In this document: in pieces, positions 47,342-56,098 of the stretch
How positions within the stretch are numbered: position 1 is the stretch's first letter
Layout: every line of letters begins with the position of its first letter
Source of the DNA: Aquiluna sp.
Lineage (GTDB): Bacteria > Actinomycetota > Actinomycetes > Actinomycetales > Microbacteriaceae
NCBI GenBank assembly: GCA_028822985.1
Contig: JAPKCK010000006.1
Location: 1 to 64,000, forward strand
Length of the DNA stretch: 64,000 nt
Direction: 5' to 3'
Made by a program: the position numbers and the translations under genes
Notes under the pieces: model-generated
Told to the model about the DNA's origin: nothing
Databases searched by the model: none
Seen by the model: only the letters and a program-made list of their open reading frames with translations

Positions 47342-49504
47342 GCCGCGAGCCAGCTGCCCCGCATCCTGTATTTCCAAAACCAGCGCCAATTCTTTAGACA
47401 TGCCGGCTTTTTCCATGTCGACAGCCAGAGGCCTCACTTCTTGAATCAATTTGGCATCCCTGACAACTCGAAGGAGCTGCAACGACGAGCGACCCCCAGA
47501 TTGAGTGTCGCCCAAAACATCGCCCTCGCCCCGAAGATCAAGGTCTATCTCCGAGAGTTCAAAACCGTCGCTGATTCGACTGAGGGCATCTAAGCGCTGA
47601 AACGCCAAGGTTTCAGTATCTACTCCTGAAACCAAGAGACAAAGCCCGGCATGCTCTCCCCTGCCAACACGACCACGAAGCTGATGAAGCTGAGAGAGTC
47701 CGAAGTGATCTGCGTCCAGCACGACCATTGTTGAAGCATTTGGGACATTCACTCCGACCTCAATTACGGTGGTGGCGACAAGCACCTGAAGTTGACCAGA
47801 TTCAAACTGATCCATGACTTCGTCTTTTTCTTTCGAGCTCATGCGGCCGTGGAGAAGGCCGATACGAATCCCAGCCAGCATCTTGTTGTTTTCCAGGGAG
47901 GCAAAAACACTTGTGACACTCGCAGGCTCAAGCCCATGCTCGGATTCCAGATTTTCAGAGTGCGGAACCATTGCTCCAGTGTCCTCTGTTTGCTGAGGGT
48001 CGATTTTTGGACAGACGACAAAAGCCTGCCTGCCCGCCGATACCTCTTCAGAGACCCTCTCCCATACTCTGGCGACAAGGTCCTTGCGAGAGATATCGAC
48101 GACATGAGTAAGGATTGGCTGACGCCCTTTTGGGAGTTCCCTCAGGGAAGAAACATCGAGATCGCCAAAGACCGTGACTGCAAGCGTCCTCGGAATTGGA
48201 GTTGCGGTCATCACCAAGCTGTGCGGAGATTTTTTCGCCTTGGACTTGAGGGCTTCGCGCTGGCCCACTCCGAATCGATGCTGCTCGTCGATAATCACCA
48301 GACCAAGGTCAAAAAACGAAACGTTGTCACTGAGTAGCGCGTGAGTTCCGATCACTAGGCGGCAATTACCAGATGCCATGTCCAGCAGAGTTTTTTTGCG
48401 CATAGCTTGGGGCTGTTGCCCCGTCAAAAGTCTGACTCCAAGCTCCTTAGTTACGGCCGGCCCGAGCGCTTGAACTATTGAACGAAAGTGCTGTGATGCC
48501 AACACCTCGGTTGGTGCCAGAAGAGCACTCTGCCCACCGGATTCCGCGACCGCCAGAATAGCTCGAAGAGCCACAACCGTCTTGCCTGAACCCACCTCAC
48601 CCTGAAGCATGCGGTTCATCGGGTGACCTCGAGCTAAATCGGCAGCAATCTGACTTCCTGCGTTGATCTGTCCAGGGGTGAGGTCGAATGGAAGACCCTC
48701 ATCAAATCTAGAAAGCAACATCCCGGATTTGTAGACTGCAGCCTCTTCTGACTCGGCTTTTTTTCTACGCTCCAGCAAGCCGAGCTGCAGGAGCATGGCT
48801 TCATGAAACTTCAAAGAATTGGTGGCCTGCTCCCAGTCCGAATCTTTTTTGGGTCGATGAATCATTTCCATCGCGCTCAAGAGCGGCATGAGCTTCTGTT
48901 GTTCTAGAAGCCCAGCTGGAATGACCTCTTGAGCATGGTGGCCCGCATCAAGCACTTTTTCGACAGCTTTCTGAATCCTCCAGCTCGACAGGGTTCCGGT
49001 TGCTGGGTAAATCGGAATCGGAAGCTCGGCCCAAGCCTTGGCCTGCTGATCAATAATTTCGGCGTCGAAAAGTTCATAATCAGGATGGGTGAGCTGCAAT
49101 CTACCCGAGAAGGCGCCGATTTTTCCAGAAAATAGCCCCTGAACGCCGGCATGTAGCTCGGCCTGCCGCCAGGTCTGATTGAAAAACGCGAGGGTTAGTT
49201 GACCATTTCCATCCCCGAGAACTACCTCGAAGATGCTGCCCTTACGTCCCTTCATACTGCGCTGGTTAGTACTTTGAACCTGACCAACAACGGTTACAAC
49301 TTCGCCGATGGGTAGCGATGAAAAATCGGTGAGCTCGCCGCGCTTGGAGTAGCGTCTTGGAAAATGCAAGAGAAGGCCTGCAACCGTTTTGATTCCAAAC
49401 TGCTTATCAAGAGCCTTGGCGGTTTTATCCCCAAGAACTCCGGCCAATGGCGTCAAATCGGTAAGCACAAGCCAATCATGGCCGATGTTCCGAGAAAGTT
49501 TCAC
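47339..49504 (-). CDS. recG: ATP-dependent DNA helicase RecG
   Basis: Remodels stalled replication forks and branch-migrates Holliday junctions. The protein of about 721 residues has the N-terminal wedge/OB-fold domain (TVVGQVQSTNQRSMKGRKG), then helicase motifs GEVGSGKTVVALRAIL, LAPTEVLASQH, IIDEQHRFGVGQREAL, MTATPIPRTLA, and in the second domain VATTVIEVGVNVPNA and QLRGRVGRG. The start is uncertain: GTG at 49504 is preferred for its GGGAG 8 nt upstream; ATG at 49531 and GTG at 49468 are alternatives. It is divergent from rsmD with about 13 nt between starts. Confidence 0.95.
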   Translation of the reverse strand: MKLSRNIGHDWLVLTDLTPLAGVLGDKTAKALDKQFGIKTVAGLLLHFPRRYSKRGELTDFSSLPIGEVVTVVGQVQSTNQRSMKGRKGSIFEVVLGDGNGQLTLAFFNQTWRQAELHAGVQGLFSGKIGAFSGRLQLTHPDYELFDAEIIDQQAKAWAELPIPIYPATGTLSSWRIQKAVEKVLDAGHHAQEVIPAGLLEQQKLMPLLSAMEMIHRPKKDSDWEQATNSLKFHEAMLLQLGLLERRKKAESEEAAVYKSGMLLSRFDEGLPFDLTPGQINAGSQIAADLARGHPMNRMLQGEVGSGKTVVALRAILAVAESGGQSALLAPTEVLASQHFRSIVQALGPAVTKELGVRLLTGQQPQAMRKKTLLDMASGNCRLVIGTHALLSDNVSFFDLGLVIIDEQHRFGVGQREALKSKAKKSPHSLVMTATPIPRTLAVTVFGDLDVSSLRELPKGRQPILTHVVDISRKDLVARVWERVSEEVSAGRQAFVVCPKIDPQQTEDTGAMVPHSENLESEHGLEPASVTSVFASLENNKMLAGIRIGLLHGRMSSKEKDEVMDQFESGQLQVLVATTVIEVGVNVPNASTMVVLDADHFGLSQLHQLRGRVGRGEHAGLCLLVSGVDTETLAFQRLDALSRISDGFELSEIDLDLRGEGDVLGDTQSGGRSSLQLLRVVRDAKLIQEVRPLAVDMEKAGMSKELALVLEIQDAGQLARG

Positions 49505-49510
49505 TAGGCT
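49505..49510 (+). promoter_or_regulatory. -10 box (TAGGCT) of a leaderless rsmD transcript
   Basis: TAGGCT ends 7 nt before the rsmD GTG at 49518 and directly abuts the preferred recG start codon on the other strand, so the two starts must influence each other. Confidence 0.5.
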
Positions 49511-49517
49511 CACTCCC

Positions 49518-50087
49518 GTGAGCAGAATCATTTCGGGAGATGCTGGGTCAATTAGATTGCACTCGGTGGCTAAGTCCACTCGCCCGACAGGGGATCGAGT
49601 CAAAGAATCTATCTTCGCTTCCCTAGAGGCGCGAGGGCTAATTGAGGACTGCGAAGTGCTTGATTTATTCGCCGGCACCGGTGCGCTGGGTCTTGAATCC
49701 CTATCCCGCGGCGCCGCCAGCGTTATCCTCGTCGAGAAGAACCCCGAGGCCCACGAAATTTGTCTCGAAAATTCGAAACAGGTCCTAAAAGCTGTTCAGA
49801 AAATACGCCCTGGTGCAGCAGTTTCAAACAAAAACCTAGACGCTTTCAGGTATCTCAAAAACGTAACCCAAGTGTTTGACTTAGTGTTTTTAGATCCACC
49901 CTATGAATTTACCAACAGTGAACTTCTCAAAATCTTGGCGTCGCTGGGAAACCACCTGAGCCCAGACGCGACACTCGTAGTCGAGCGCTCCGATAAAACT
50001 GAGGATTTAGATAAACCAGATTGGCTAAAAGTGATTTCCGACAAAAAATTCGGCAGCACCCGGGTGCGGATGTACCAAAAAATCTAA
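49518..50087 (+). CDS. rsmD: 16S rRNA (guanine(966)-N2)-methyltransferase RsmD
   Basis: Methylates G966 of 16S rRNA using S-adenosylmethionine. The 189-residue protein starts at GTG (Ser-Arg-Ile-Ile-Ser-Gly, the family start), has RPTGDRVKESIFASL, the SAM motif DLFAGTGALGLESLSRGA, and the catalytic DPPYEF loop. Frame upstream is open but overlaps recG and lacks family residues. Its stop overlaps that of gltA by 3 nt, tail to tail. Genes of this family usually lie beside coaD and recG. Confidence 0.95.
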   Translation: MSRIISGDAGSIRLHSVAKSTRPTGDRVKESIFASLEARGLIEDCEVLDLFAGTGALGLESLSRGAASVILVEKNPEAHEICLENSKQVLKAVQKIRPGAAVSNKNLDAFRYLKNVTQVFDLVFLDPPYEFTNSELLKILASLGNHLSPDATLVVERSDKTEDLDKPDWLKVISDKKFGSTRVRMYQKI

Positions 50088-51355
50088 AGTGAGCGTTCGG
50101 CTGGTCCGGTGTAGAGCTGCTGCGGCCTGCCAATGCGAGTACTTGGGTCTTCCATCATCTCGCGCCAGTGAGCAATCCAGCCCGGGAGTCGTCCAACTGC
50201 GAACAGCGGTGTGAACATTCGAGGAGGAAAACCTAGGGCTTTGTAAATCACGCCGGTGTAAAAATCCACGTTCGGGTAAAGCTTGCGCTCCACAAAATAC
50301 TCATCCGAGAGCGCAACTGCCTCAAGCTCCTTGGCGATCTCCAGCATCGGATCGTTGATACCTAATTCACTTAGAACCTGGTCCGCAGTCTGCTTAACAA
50401 TCGTCGCTCTAGGGTCAAAAGACTTATAGATTCGATGCCCAAAGCCCATGAGTCGAATGCCCTCTTCTTTGTTCTTAACTCGATCTACGTACTGGCTGAC
50501 GCCCTCGCCGGAGTTTTGGATAGAGCTAAGCATTTCCAAAACCGCTTCGTTCGCACCACCGTGTGATGGACCAGAAAGAGCGTTTATGCCGGAGGCAACC
50601 GATGCGAAGATGTTGGCATTGGAGGAGCCAACCAATCGAACAGTTGAGGTGCTGCAGTTCTGTTCGTGGTCAGCATGGAGCAATAAGAGCGTGTCTAGCG
50701 CCTGGGTGACTACCGGGTTCTGAGAATAATCTTCGGCGTAATTTCCGAATGTCATCTTCAAAAAATTCTCAACCATTGAATAAGAGTTATCCGGGTAAAG
50801 CAACGCTTGCCCAATTGAAGATTTATAAGCGTATGAAGCAATTACCGGGAGTTTAGCCAAGAGTCGAAGTGTCGAAAGTTCAACCTGTTCGGGGTCTTTG
50901 GTGTCAAGCGAGTCTTGGTAAAAAGTCGACAGCGCACTGACCCCAGCGGACATAACCGACATCGGGTGAGCATCCTGAGGAAAGGCCTTAAAAAAGTCCT
51001 TCATGCCCTCATGAATAAGGGTGTGCCGCCTTAGATTCTGATCAAACTCTTCTGCTTCCGCTGCTGTAGGCAACTCACCGTAGATTAGGAGATAGGAGGT
51101 TTCAAGGAAGCTTTTGTTAGCAGCGAGTTGCTCGATCGGATACCCGCGATAGCGCAGAATTCCCTTATCCCCGTCAATAAAAGTTATTGCTGATTTTGTG
51201 GATGCAGTGTTTACAAAGCCCTGGTCAAACGCGGTCAAGCCGGTGTTGGTTATTAGATTTGAAATGTCTATGCCCGATGGGCCTTGAGTCGCAGGAATTA
51301 CCGCATACTCTTCAACTTTGCCATCGATGTCGATGGAAACCTTATCCGCGCTCAA
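50084..51355 (-). CDS. gltA: Citrate synthase
   Basis: Condenses acetyl-CoA with oxaloacetate to start the TCA cycle. The 423-residue protein is a type II bacterial citrate synthase: DGDKGILRYRGYPIEQL, LLHADHEQNCSTSTVR (catalytic His), LSGPSHGGANEAVLEML and GFGHRIYKSFDPRA (second His), ending PRMFTPLFAVGRLPGWIAHW. The start is TTG at 51355 with AGGAG 6 nt upstream. It is downstream of the ferredoxin gene but separated by a 71-nt leader containing two CCTAGG sites (51374 and 51386). Confidence 0.97.
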   Translation of the reverse strand: MSADKVSIDIDGKVEEYAVIPATQGPSGIDISNLITNTGLTAFDQGFVNTASTKSAITFIDGDKGILRYRGYPIEQLAANKSFLETSYLLIYGELPTAAEAEEFDQNLRRHTLIHEGMKDFFKAFPQDAHPMSVMSAGVSALSTFYQDSLDTKDPEQVELSTLRLLAKLPVIASYAYKSSIGQALLYPDNSYSMVENFLKMTFGNYAEDYSQNPVVTQALDTLLLLHADHEQNCSTSTVRLVGSSNANIFASVASGINALSGPSHGGANEAVLEMLSSIQNSGEGVSQYVDRVKNKEEGIRLMGFGHRIYKSFDPRATIVKQTADQVLSELGINDPMLEIAKELEAVALSDEYFVERKLYPNVDFYTGVIYKALGFPPRMFTPLFAVGRLPGWIAHWREMMEDPSTRIGRPQQLYTGPAERSL

Positions 51356-51426
51356 TTGCTACTCCTAGTCATGCCTAGGTAACAGCCTAGGGCACATGTG
51401 ATTACCACCAGAAAAAGTCGCGGAAA

Positions 51427-51750
51427 TTACGCCTGCAACTGCGGAGGCAGAGCGGCAACTATAGGGTGATCTCCGGCGACCGGGCCCACTTTTGCGGCGC
51501 CCCCTGGAGAGCCAACTTCGTCGAAGAAGTCAACATTTACTTTGTAATAGTCGCTCCACTCAGCAGGAATATCATCCTCGTAGTAAATAGCCTCGACCGG
51601 ACAAACTGGCTCACAGGCTCCACAGTCCACGCACTCATCTGGGTGGATGTAGAGCATGCGGTCACCCTCATAAATGCAGTCAACAGGGCACTCATCAATG
51701 CAGGCCTTGTCCTTCACATCGACACATGGCAACGCAATCAAATAAGTCAA
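51427..51750 (-). CDS. fdxA: 7Fe ferredoxin
   Basis: Soluble electron carrier with one [3Fe-4S] and one [4Fe-4S] cluster. The 107-residue protein has Cys at 9, 17, 21, 25, 40, 43, 46 and 50, the exact pattern of actinobacterial 7Fe ferredoxins, followed by the AEWSDYYKVNVDFFDE C-terminal region. The start is TTG at 51750 with GAGGAG 6 nt upstream. The dapC aminotransferase that often follows in Actinobacteria is absent; gltA comes next instead. Confidence 0.95.
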   Translation of the reverse strand: MTYLIALPCVDVKDKACIDECPVDCIYEGDRMLYIHPDECVDCGACEPVCPVEAIYYEDDIPAEWSDYYKVNVDFFDEVGSPGGAAKVGPVAGDHPIVAALPPQLQA

Positions 51751-51807
51751 AAATAGCTCCTCAATACTTCAATAACTCTATCCCGATAAAACTTGAGAGA
51801 AAAACGC

Positions 51808-52281
51808 TCACCACTCTTTACCAAGAGTTGCCACGGCTCTCGCGACTTCTCGGGTGTCCTGCGCCTCTTTTAGGCTCTGGCGTTTGTCATATTCTTTTTT
51901 ACCCTTAGCAAGAGCAATCTTCACCTTGGCCTTGCCGTCAGAAAAATACAACGACAGTGGAATCAATGTCATTCCTGAGCCACTAATTTTTCCGGCTAGC
52001 TTTTCAATTTCAGATCTGTGCATCAGCAACTTTCGTCGACGCCTTGTCCCGTGATTCGTCCAAGACCCTGCTAAAAACTCCGGAATGTGAACATTTTCGA
52101 GCCAGGCTTCTCCACGATCGATGACCGCATAGCCGTCCACCAGCGACGCTCGTCCCTCCCGCAGTGACTTAACCTCGGTTCCAGTCAACACCAAGCCAGC
52201 CTCGATCTCATCCTCTATGAGGTAATCGTGGCGAGCCTTGCGGTTTGTCGCTACCGCTTTTTGACCGCGTTCCCGTGGCAC
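51808..52281 (-). CDS. smpB: SsrA-binding protein
   Basis: Binds tmRNA and brings it to stalled ribosomes for trans-translation. The 157-residue protein has NRKARHDYLIEDEIEAGLVLTGTEVKSLREGRASL, VHIPEF, RKLLMHRSEI, and the basic C-terminal helix (KVKIALAKGKKEYDKRQSLKEAQDTREVARA). The GTG start has AGGAG 6 nt upstream. Its RNA partner lies 1.3 kb upstream, past prfB. No ftsE-ftsX pair is present between prfB and smpB. Confidence 0.97.
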   Translation of the reverse strand: MPRERGQKAVATNRKARHDYLIEDEIEAGLVLTGTEVKSLREGRASLVDGYAVIDRGEAWLENVHIPEFLAGSWTNHGTRRRRKLLMHRSEIEKLAGKISGSGMTLIPLSLYFSDGKAKVKIALAKGKKEYDKRQSLKEAQDTREVARAVATLGKEW

Positions 52282-52342
52282 TTGTGCTCCTAATTGGTGT
52301 TGGTTTTACTAAGCCTAGGCGGAGTAAAAGAAAACTGCAGGG

Positions 52343-53446
52343 CTAGTTTGACTGCCCCATTTTGCGCCACCTAATTCCGGAGGAGATAAAGCCCTCGAGT
52401 TTTCCATCGAACACATCGTCGGGGTTATTCTCCTCGTAGTTTGTTCTTAGGTCCTTAACCATCTGGTACGGGGCTAGGACGTAGGAGCGCATCTGCTCTC
52501 CCCAGCTGGCTTTGACGTCACCGGCGAGCTCTTTACGTTTTTCGTTATCCGCCCGGCGCTGGGCATCAAGAAGCTTGGACTGCAATACCCTCATCGCAGA
52601 AGCTTTGTTTTGCAACTGGCTCTTTTCGTTTTGGCAGGACACGACAATGCCGGAAGGTGTGTGGGTGATCCTCACAGCCGAATCAGTAGTGTTGACCGAT
52701 TGACCGCCTGGACCAGAAGATCTAAAAACATCTATTCGAATATCTGAGTCCGGGATTTCTACCGATTCAGTAACAGCCATGACCGGCACGACTTCTATTG
52801 CCGCGAAGGATGTCTGCCTCTTTCCGGCAGCATTAAACGGGCTCATGCGGACTAGGCGGTGAGTGCCGGACTCGATCGACAGCTGCCCATAGGCATAGGG
52901 GAAATCCATTTCCACGGTCGCGCTTTTTATGCCGGCGCCCTCGGAGTGAGAAATTTCCAAGACCTTGGCCTTGTGGCCATTTTTCTCGGCGTAGCGCAAA
53001 TACATTCGCATCAGCATTTCGGCGAAGTCAGTTGCATCATCTCCGCCGGCACCAGAGCGCACCGAGAGGATTGCCCCTCTGGGGTCATATTCGCCGTTCA
53101 ACAAAGTTTGCGTCTCCAGCTGGTCAAGTTCGCTCGTTACCCTTGCGAGCTCAAGAGCGAATTCGTCCGCTGCACTTTTGTCCTCCAGGGCCATTTCCTT
53201 GAAATCTTCTAGGTCTTGTATGTCCTGGCCGAGCTCCTCGAGTTGAGAGAGTTGCGCCTTGGTGCGCGACAGCTCAGTAGTGACAGCCTGAGCATTCACC
53301 TGGTCGTCCCAAATGTTCGGATCGGTTGCCTGCGCCTCTAAGTCGCTGACTCTTGTCTTTAGGCCCTCGGGGTTTAGGACCTTGGAGATACCCTGAAAAA
53401 GAGACTCTAAGTCTCTAATCTGTCTTCCAATATCTAGCTCAGCCAT
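52343..53446 (-). CDS. prfB: Peptide chain release factor 2
   Basis: Reads UGA and UAA stop codons and releases the peptide. The 367-residue protein has the codon-reading SPF loop (MSPFNAAGKRQTSF) and the catalytic GGQ loop (SGPGGQSVNTTDSAVRITH). The reading frame is continuous from the ATG, so the programmed +1 frameshift of many bacterial prfB genes is absent. The ATG lies 7 nt after TAGACT with no Shine-Dalgarno site, so the mRNA is probably leaderless. Confidence 0.97.
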   Translation of the reverse strand: MAELDIGRQIRDLESLFQGISKVLNPEGLKTRVSDLEAQATDPNIWDDQVNAQAVTTELSRTKAQLSQLEELGQDIQDLEDFKEMALEDKSAADEFALELARVTSELDQLETQTLLNGEYDPRGAILSVRSGAGGDDATDFAEMLMRMYLRYAEKNGHKAKVLEISHSEGAGIKSATVEMDFPYAYGQLSIESGTHRLVRMSPFNAAGKRQTSFAAIEVVPVMAVTESVEIPDSDIRIDVFRSSGPGGQSVNTTDSAVRITHTPSGIVVSCQNEKSQLQNKASAMRVLQSKLLDAQRRADNEKRKELAGDVKASWGEQMRSYVLAPYQMVKDLRTNYEENNPDDVFDGKLEGFISSGIRWRKMGQSN

Positions 53447-53453
53447 TTGGCTA

Positions 53454-53459
53454 AGTCTA
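53454..53459 (-). promoter_or_regulatory. -10 box (TAGACT) of a leaderless prfB transcript
   Basis: TAGACT on the minus strand ends 7 nt before the ATG at 53446. It lies between the tmRNA terminator and prfB, as expected for an independent start. Confidence 0.55.
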
Positions 53460-53509
53460 TTGGCCGTGGCCGAGACAGCCGCCTGTTCGGCAACAAGCCA
53501 TCTCGTTAA

Positions 53510-53547
53510 ATAACTAAAGGCCCCGGATTAGAGGGGCCTTTAGTTAT
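53510..53547 (-). terminator. Terminator of the tmRNA gene
   Basis: A perfect 15-bp inverted repeat (53510-53524 with 53533-53547) around an 8-nt loop; its A/T-rich outer arms also supply the U-rich end. It lies 10 nt past the tmRNA 3' end and separates it from prfB. Confidence 0.9.
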
Positions 53548-53557
53548 ATGGGGGTTG

Positions 53558-53925
53558 TGGAGATGGGGGGAATTGAACCCCCGTCCATGACATCGATTAT
53601 GGCTCTTCTACGGGTGTAGCTTCAGAATTCGTTCTACTCGGCTCCGGCATTTGTTTGAAGCAACTACGCCGACAAGCCCAGTCAAAGTAAAAAGTCCCAA
53701 CCGCACCTTTGACGCAAGCGGTTAGCTAGATTTCTAAATGACGTCTGGAGCTAGATCGAAATCATACCTAGTCAGACGGACCTCGAGGCTAGCTATGCAG
53801 CTAGGGCGAAGTCGGCGCGCTTTGTTTTGGCACCTATAGTTTTGAACACATCGTTTACGAGATAAGTGCTCATCCTCGACCCGCTTCATCCACGCAGCAA
53901 TGCAATGTCGAAACCGATCATCCCC
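53558..53925 (-). ncRNA. ssrA: Transfer-messenger RNA (tmRNA)
   Basis: Rescues stalled ribosomes by adding a degradation tag. The 5' end GGGGATG pairs with CATCTCC at the 3' end to form the acceptor stem, and the T-arm GACGGGGGTTCAATTCCCCC precedes it. The tag frame lies at 53793-53831 (minus strand): Ala-Lys-Thr-Lys-Arg-Ala-Asp-Phe-Ala-Leu-Ala-Ala, then TAG. CCA is not encoded (CAA follows the discriminator), so it must be added. Its partner gene smpB is nearby. Confidence 0.95.
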
Positions 53926-54033
53926 ATGTTTAGTTACTTAGTAGCCCCTCGGAATACTCCGAGCACTCAAGAGTACCAAACATGAGCGGCCATTTGTAAT
54001 AAAACTCGGGAACTCACAGCCGATTACAACCCC

Positions 54034-54039
54034 TAGAAT
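54034..54039 (+). promoter_or_regulatory. -10 box (TAGAAT) of a leaderless EamA-transporter transcript
   Basis: TAGAAT, one base from the TATAAT consensus, ends 6 nt before the GTG at 54046. AGGAA in the gap directly touches the start codon, too close for ribosome binding. Confidence 0.6.
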
Positions 54040-54045
54040 CAGGAA

Positions 54046-54906
54046 GTGCGAAGCGACTTGGCTGCCCTCGCGGCGGTCTTACTCTGGGGATCCCTAGCAA
54101 GTTTGGCAATTTTATTGGACACAGTGCCACCTCTTTTGATGACCGGCATAGGTCTTGTAGTTGGCTCCGTCATCGCCTTGCCCGTTTCGGGTTTCAGCAT
54201 CCCAAGACTGATCCCTAGAAAACGAGTGCTATTGGTTGGCGTTTATGGGCTTCTGGGCTATCACTTTGCGCTGTTCGCTGGGCTACAAAACGCTCCAAGC
54301 GTTCAGGCCAACCTCGTGAATTACCTCTGGCCGATATTGGTTGTGATACTGGCTCCACTGTTTATTAAGGGCACGAGCCTTACCTACAAACACTGGATTG
54401 CCGGAATTCTGGGCTTTGCGGGTGCGGCATTGGCTATTTTGTCCGGAACCGAATTGGTCGGCGGATTTGCAGTCGGATATGTTTACGCGGGAATCGCGGC
54501 GCTTATATTTTCAAGCTATTCACTGATCAGCAAGTCTCTGGCCGACTCACCAACGGCTGCGGTTGGAGGTTATAGCTTTGTCGCCGGAATGCTCGCGATA
54601 GGGGCGCACTTCATCTTTGAGCCAGCTGCGACCATTGACTCTGTGCAGTGGTTATGGCTGGTGCTCATGGGACTCGGGCCTCTGGGCGGCTCTTTTTATC
54701 TTTGGGACTACGCATTGAAGCACGCTCCAGCTCAACGAGTGGGCACGATTGCTTTTTTTACCCCACTTATTTCCACAATCCTGCTTCTTACGGTAACCGG
54801 CCAGCGACTGACACTGACGCTCGGGCTGTCCGCTGCACTGATACTTCTCGCTGCTGTATTTGGTTCGAGGGTGAATAATAAGAACCATGACATCTGGAGA
54901 GTTTAG
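54046..54906 (+). CDS. EamA/DMT-superfamily transporter
   Basis: Ten-helix membrane transporter made of two EamA repeats, typically an amino-acid or metabolite exporter; the substrate is unknown. The 286-residue protein shows an N-terminal helix with AALAAVLLWGSLASLAILL, FALFAGLQNAPSVQANLVNYLWPI at the end of the first repeat, and SFYLWDYALKHAPAQRVGTIAFFTPLIS in the second. It overlaps the downstream MFS gene by 20 nt, so the two are co-transcribed. Confidence 0.85.
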   Translation: MRSDLAALAAVLLWGSLASLAILLDTVPPLLMTGIGLVVGSVIALPVSGFSIPRLIPRKRVLLVGVYGLLGYHFALFAGLQNAPSVQANLVNYLWPILVVILAPLFIKGTSLTYKHWIAGILGFAGAALAILSGTELVGGFAVGYVYAGIAALIFSSYSLISKSLADSPTAAVGGYSFVAGMLAIGAHFIFEPAATIDSVQWLWLVLMGLGPLGGSFYLWDYALKHAPAQRVGTIAFFTPLISTILLLTVTGQRLTLTLGLSAALILLAAVFGSRVNNKNHDIWRV

Positions 54907-56098
54907 AAAGCGCCAGTTAGTCACAGCCATTTATCTGCCCTCGCTGCTGATCACCGCAGCTGAGGGAGCACTCCTTCCGATTTTGCCGGTTTCGGCGGTG
55001 GGCTTTGGTTTCAGCCTGGCTGAAGCCAGCATCGTAACCACTGTCCTGATGGTCTCAACAATGGTCTTTGAGGTCCCGGCCTCTTGGGTGAACTCAAAAA
55101 TTGGCGAACGTCAGGCCATGATTGCCAGTACGGTTTTGGGTTTCGCCATGACACTGTTGGCCTTTTTCCATCTGGGTTATCCGGCACTCGTTCTAAGCGC
55201 TCTCGGTTTCGGTGCGGCGCACTCTTTATTTGGCTTGGCGCGTCACAGCCTGCTTGCCGAAATAGTTCCCGAGCAACACCGACCAAAATCGATGTCACTT
55301 CTTGGGGGAATGTTTCGGGGTGGCATGGCGATTGGACCGGTCCTGGGTTCAGCGTTCATCGTTTTATACGGTGTCGAATTTGGTTACCTAGCCGCTGCTA
55401 TTTTGTGCTTGGCCTCTGGTGCTTCGATAATGTTCGCTCCCAAGGGTCGACTGAAGACAGCACCTTCTGGTCAAAACGGAAATGTTTGGAAAGTTGCAAG
55501 ACGAGAGGCTCCGAAGCTGGCCACGCTAGGTGTCGCATCGGCAATCATTTCAGCCGGAAGAACAATTCGACTCATCGGGTTACCGTTGCTGGCGATTCAA
55601 CTTGGCATCTCTCCGGGTGAAACTTCGTTTATTTTTGGTCTGACTGGCTTCATAGACTTTGCTTTGTTTTATCTATCCGGCATCATCATGGATCGTTACG
55701 GAAAGTTCTGGTCCTCGGTTCCCACCTTGTTGGCCCTTGGAACGACCTACCTGTTCTCGTTTTTGGTCACCGACGTATTTACCTTCTGGATTTTGGCGGC
55801 CGTCACCGCGCTAGCCAATGCGCTTTCGGCTGGCATAAATATGATTCTGGGAGCTGACCTGGCTCCTCCAGGCTCGAGAAGCGAGTTTTTGGCAGCCTTT
55901 AGGATGCTCACCTCCGGTGGCGTGGCCTTGGCTCCGGCGATGATCACCGTACTGACCGCATCAGTGGGATTAGCAAGCGCCCTCGCGGCAACTGGTTTGC
56001 TGAACTTCGTTGGAGCGTTCTTGTTTTGGAAGTACTTGCCTATCTACGCGCCTGACTACAAGGCACCTGCTCCAGTGAAACCGGAACTGGAAGATTAG
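54887..56098 (+). CDS. Major facilitator superfamily (MFS) transporter
   Basis: Twelve-helix transporter, probably an exporter; no substrate can be given. The 403-residue protein has the two six-helix halves, with the loop 2-3 basic motif (NSKIGERQAM) and a shorter copy in the second half (SGIIMDRYGKFW). The central loop near 185-200 is short and basic. Its stop overlaps that of the ABC ATPase gene by 4 nt in convergent orientation. Confidence 0.85.
   Translation: MTSGEFRKRQLVTAIYLPSLLITAAEGALLPILPVSAVGFGFSLAEASIVTTVLMVSTMVFEVPASWVNSKIGERQAMIASTVLGFAMTLLAFFHLGYPALVLSALGFGAAHSLFGLARHSLLAEIVPEQHRPKSMSLLGGMFRGGMAIGPVLGSAFIVLYGVEFGYLAAAILCLASGASIMFAPKGRLKTAPSGQNGNVWKVARREAPKLATLGVASAIISAGRTIRLIGLPLLAIQLGISPGETSFIFGLTGFIDFALFYLSGIIMDRYGKFWSSVPTLLALGTTYLFSFLVTDVFTFWILAAVTALANALSAGINMILGADLAPPGSRSEFLAAFRMLTSGGVALAPAMITVLTASVGLASALAATGLLNFVGAFLFWKYLPIYAPDYKAPAPVKPELED

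Noticed and set aside
51364-51391. Repeated CCTAGG sites in the gltA leader, also seen near 136, 29649 and 52314, as a shared operator
   Set aside because: CCTAGG also occurs inside coding regions (for example near 45846, 50232 and 61626). The total fits chance for a 6-bp palindrome in 64 kb.
52343-53446. Programmed frameshift in prfB
   Set aside because: The frame is continuous from ATG to stop with all domains present; no early in-frame stop was found.
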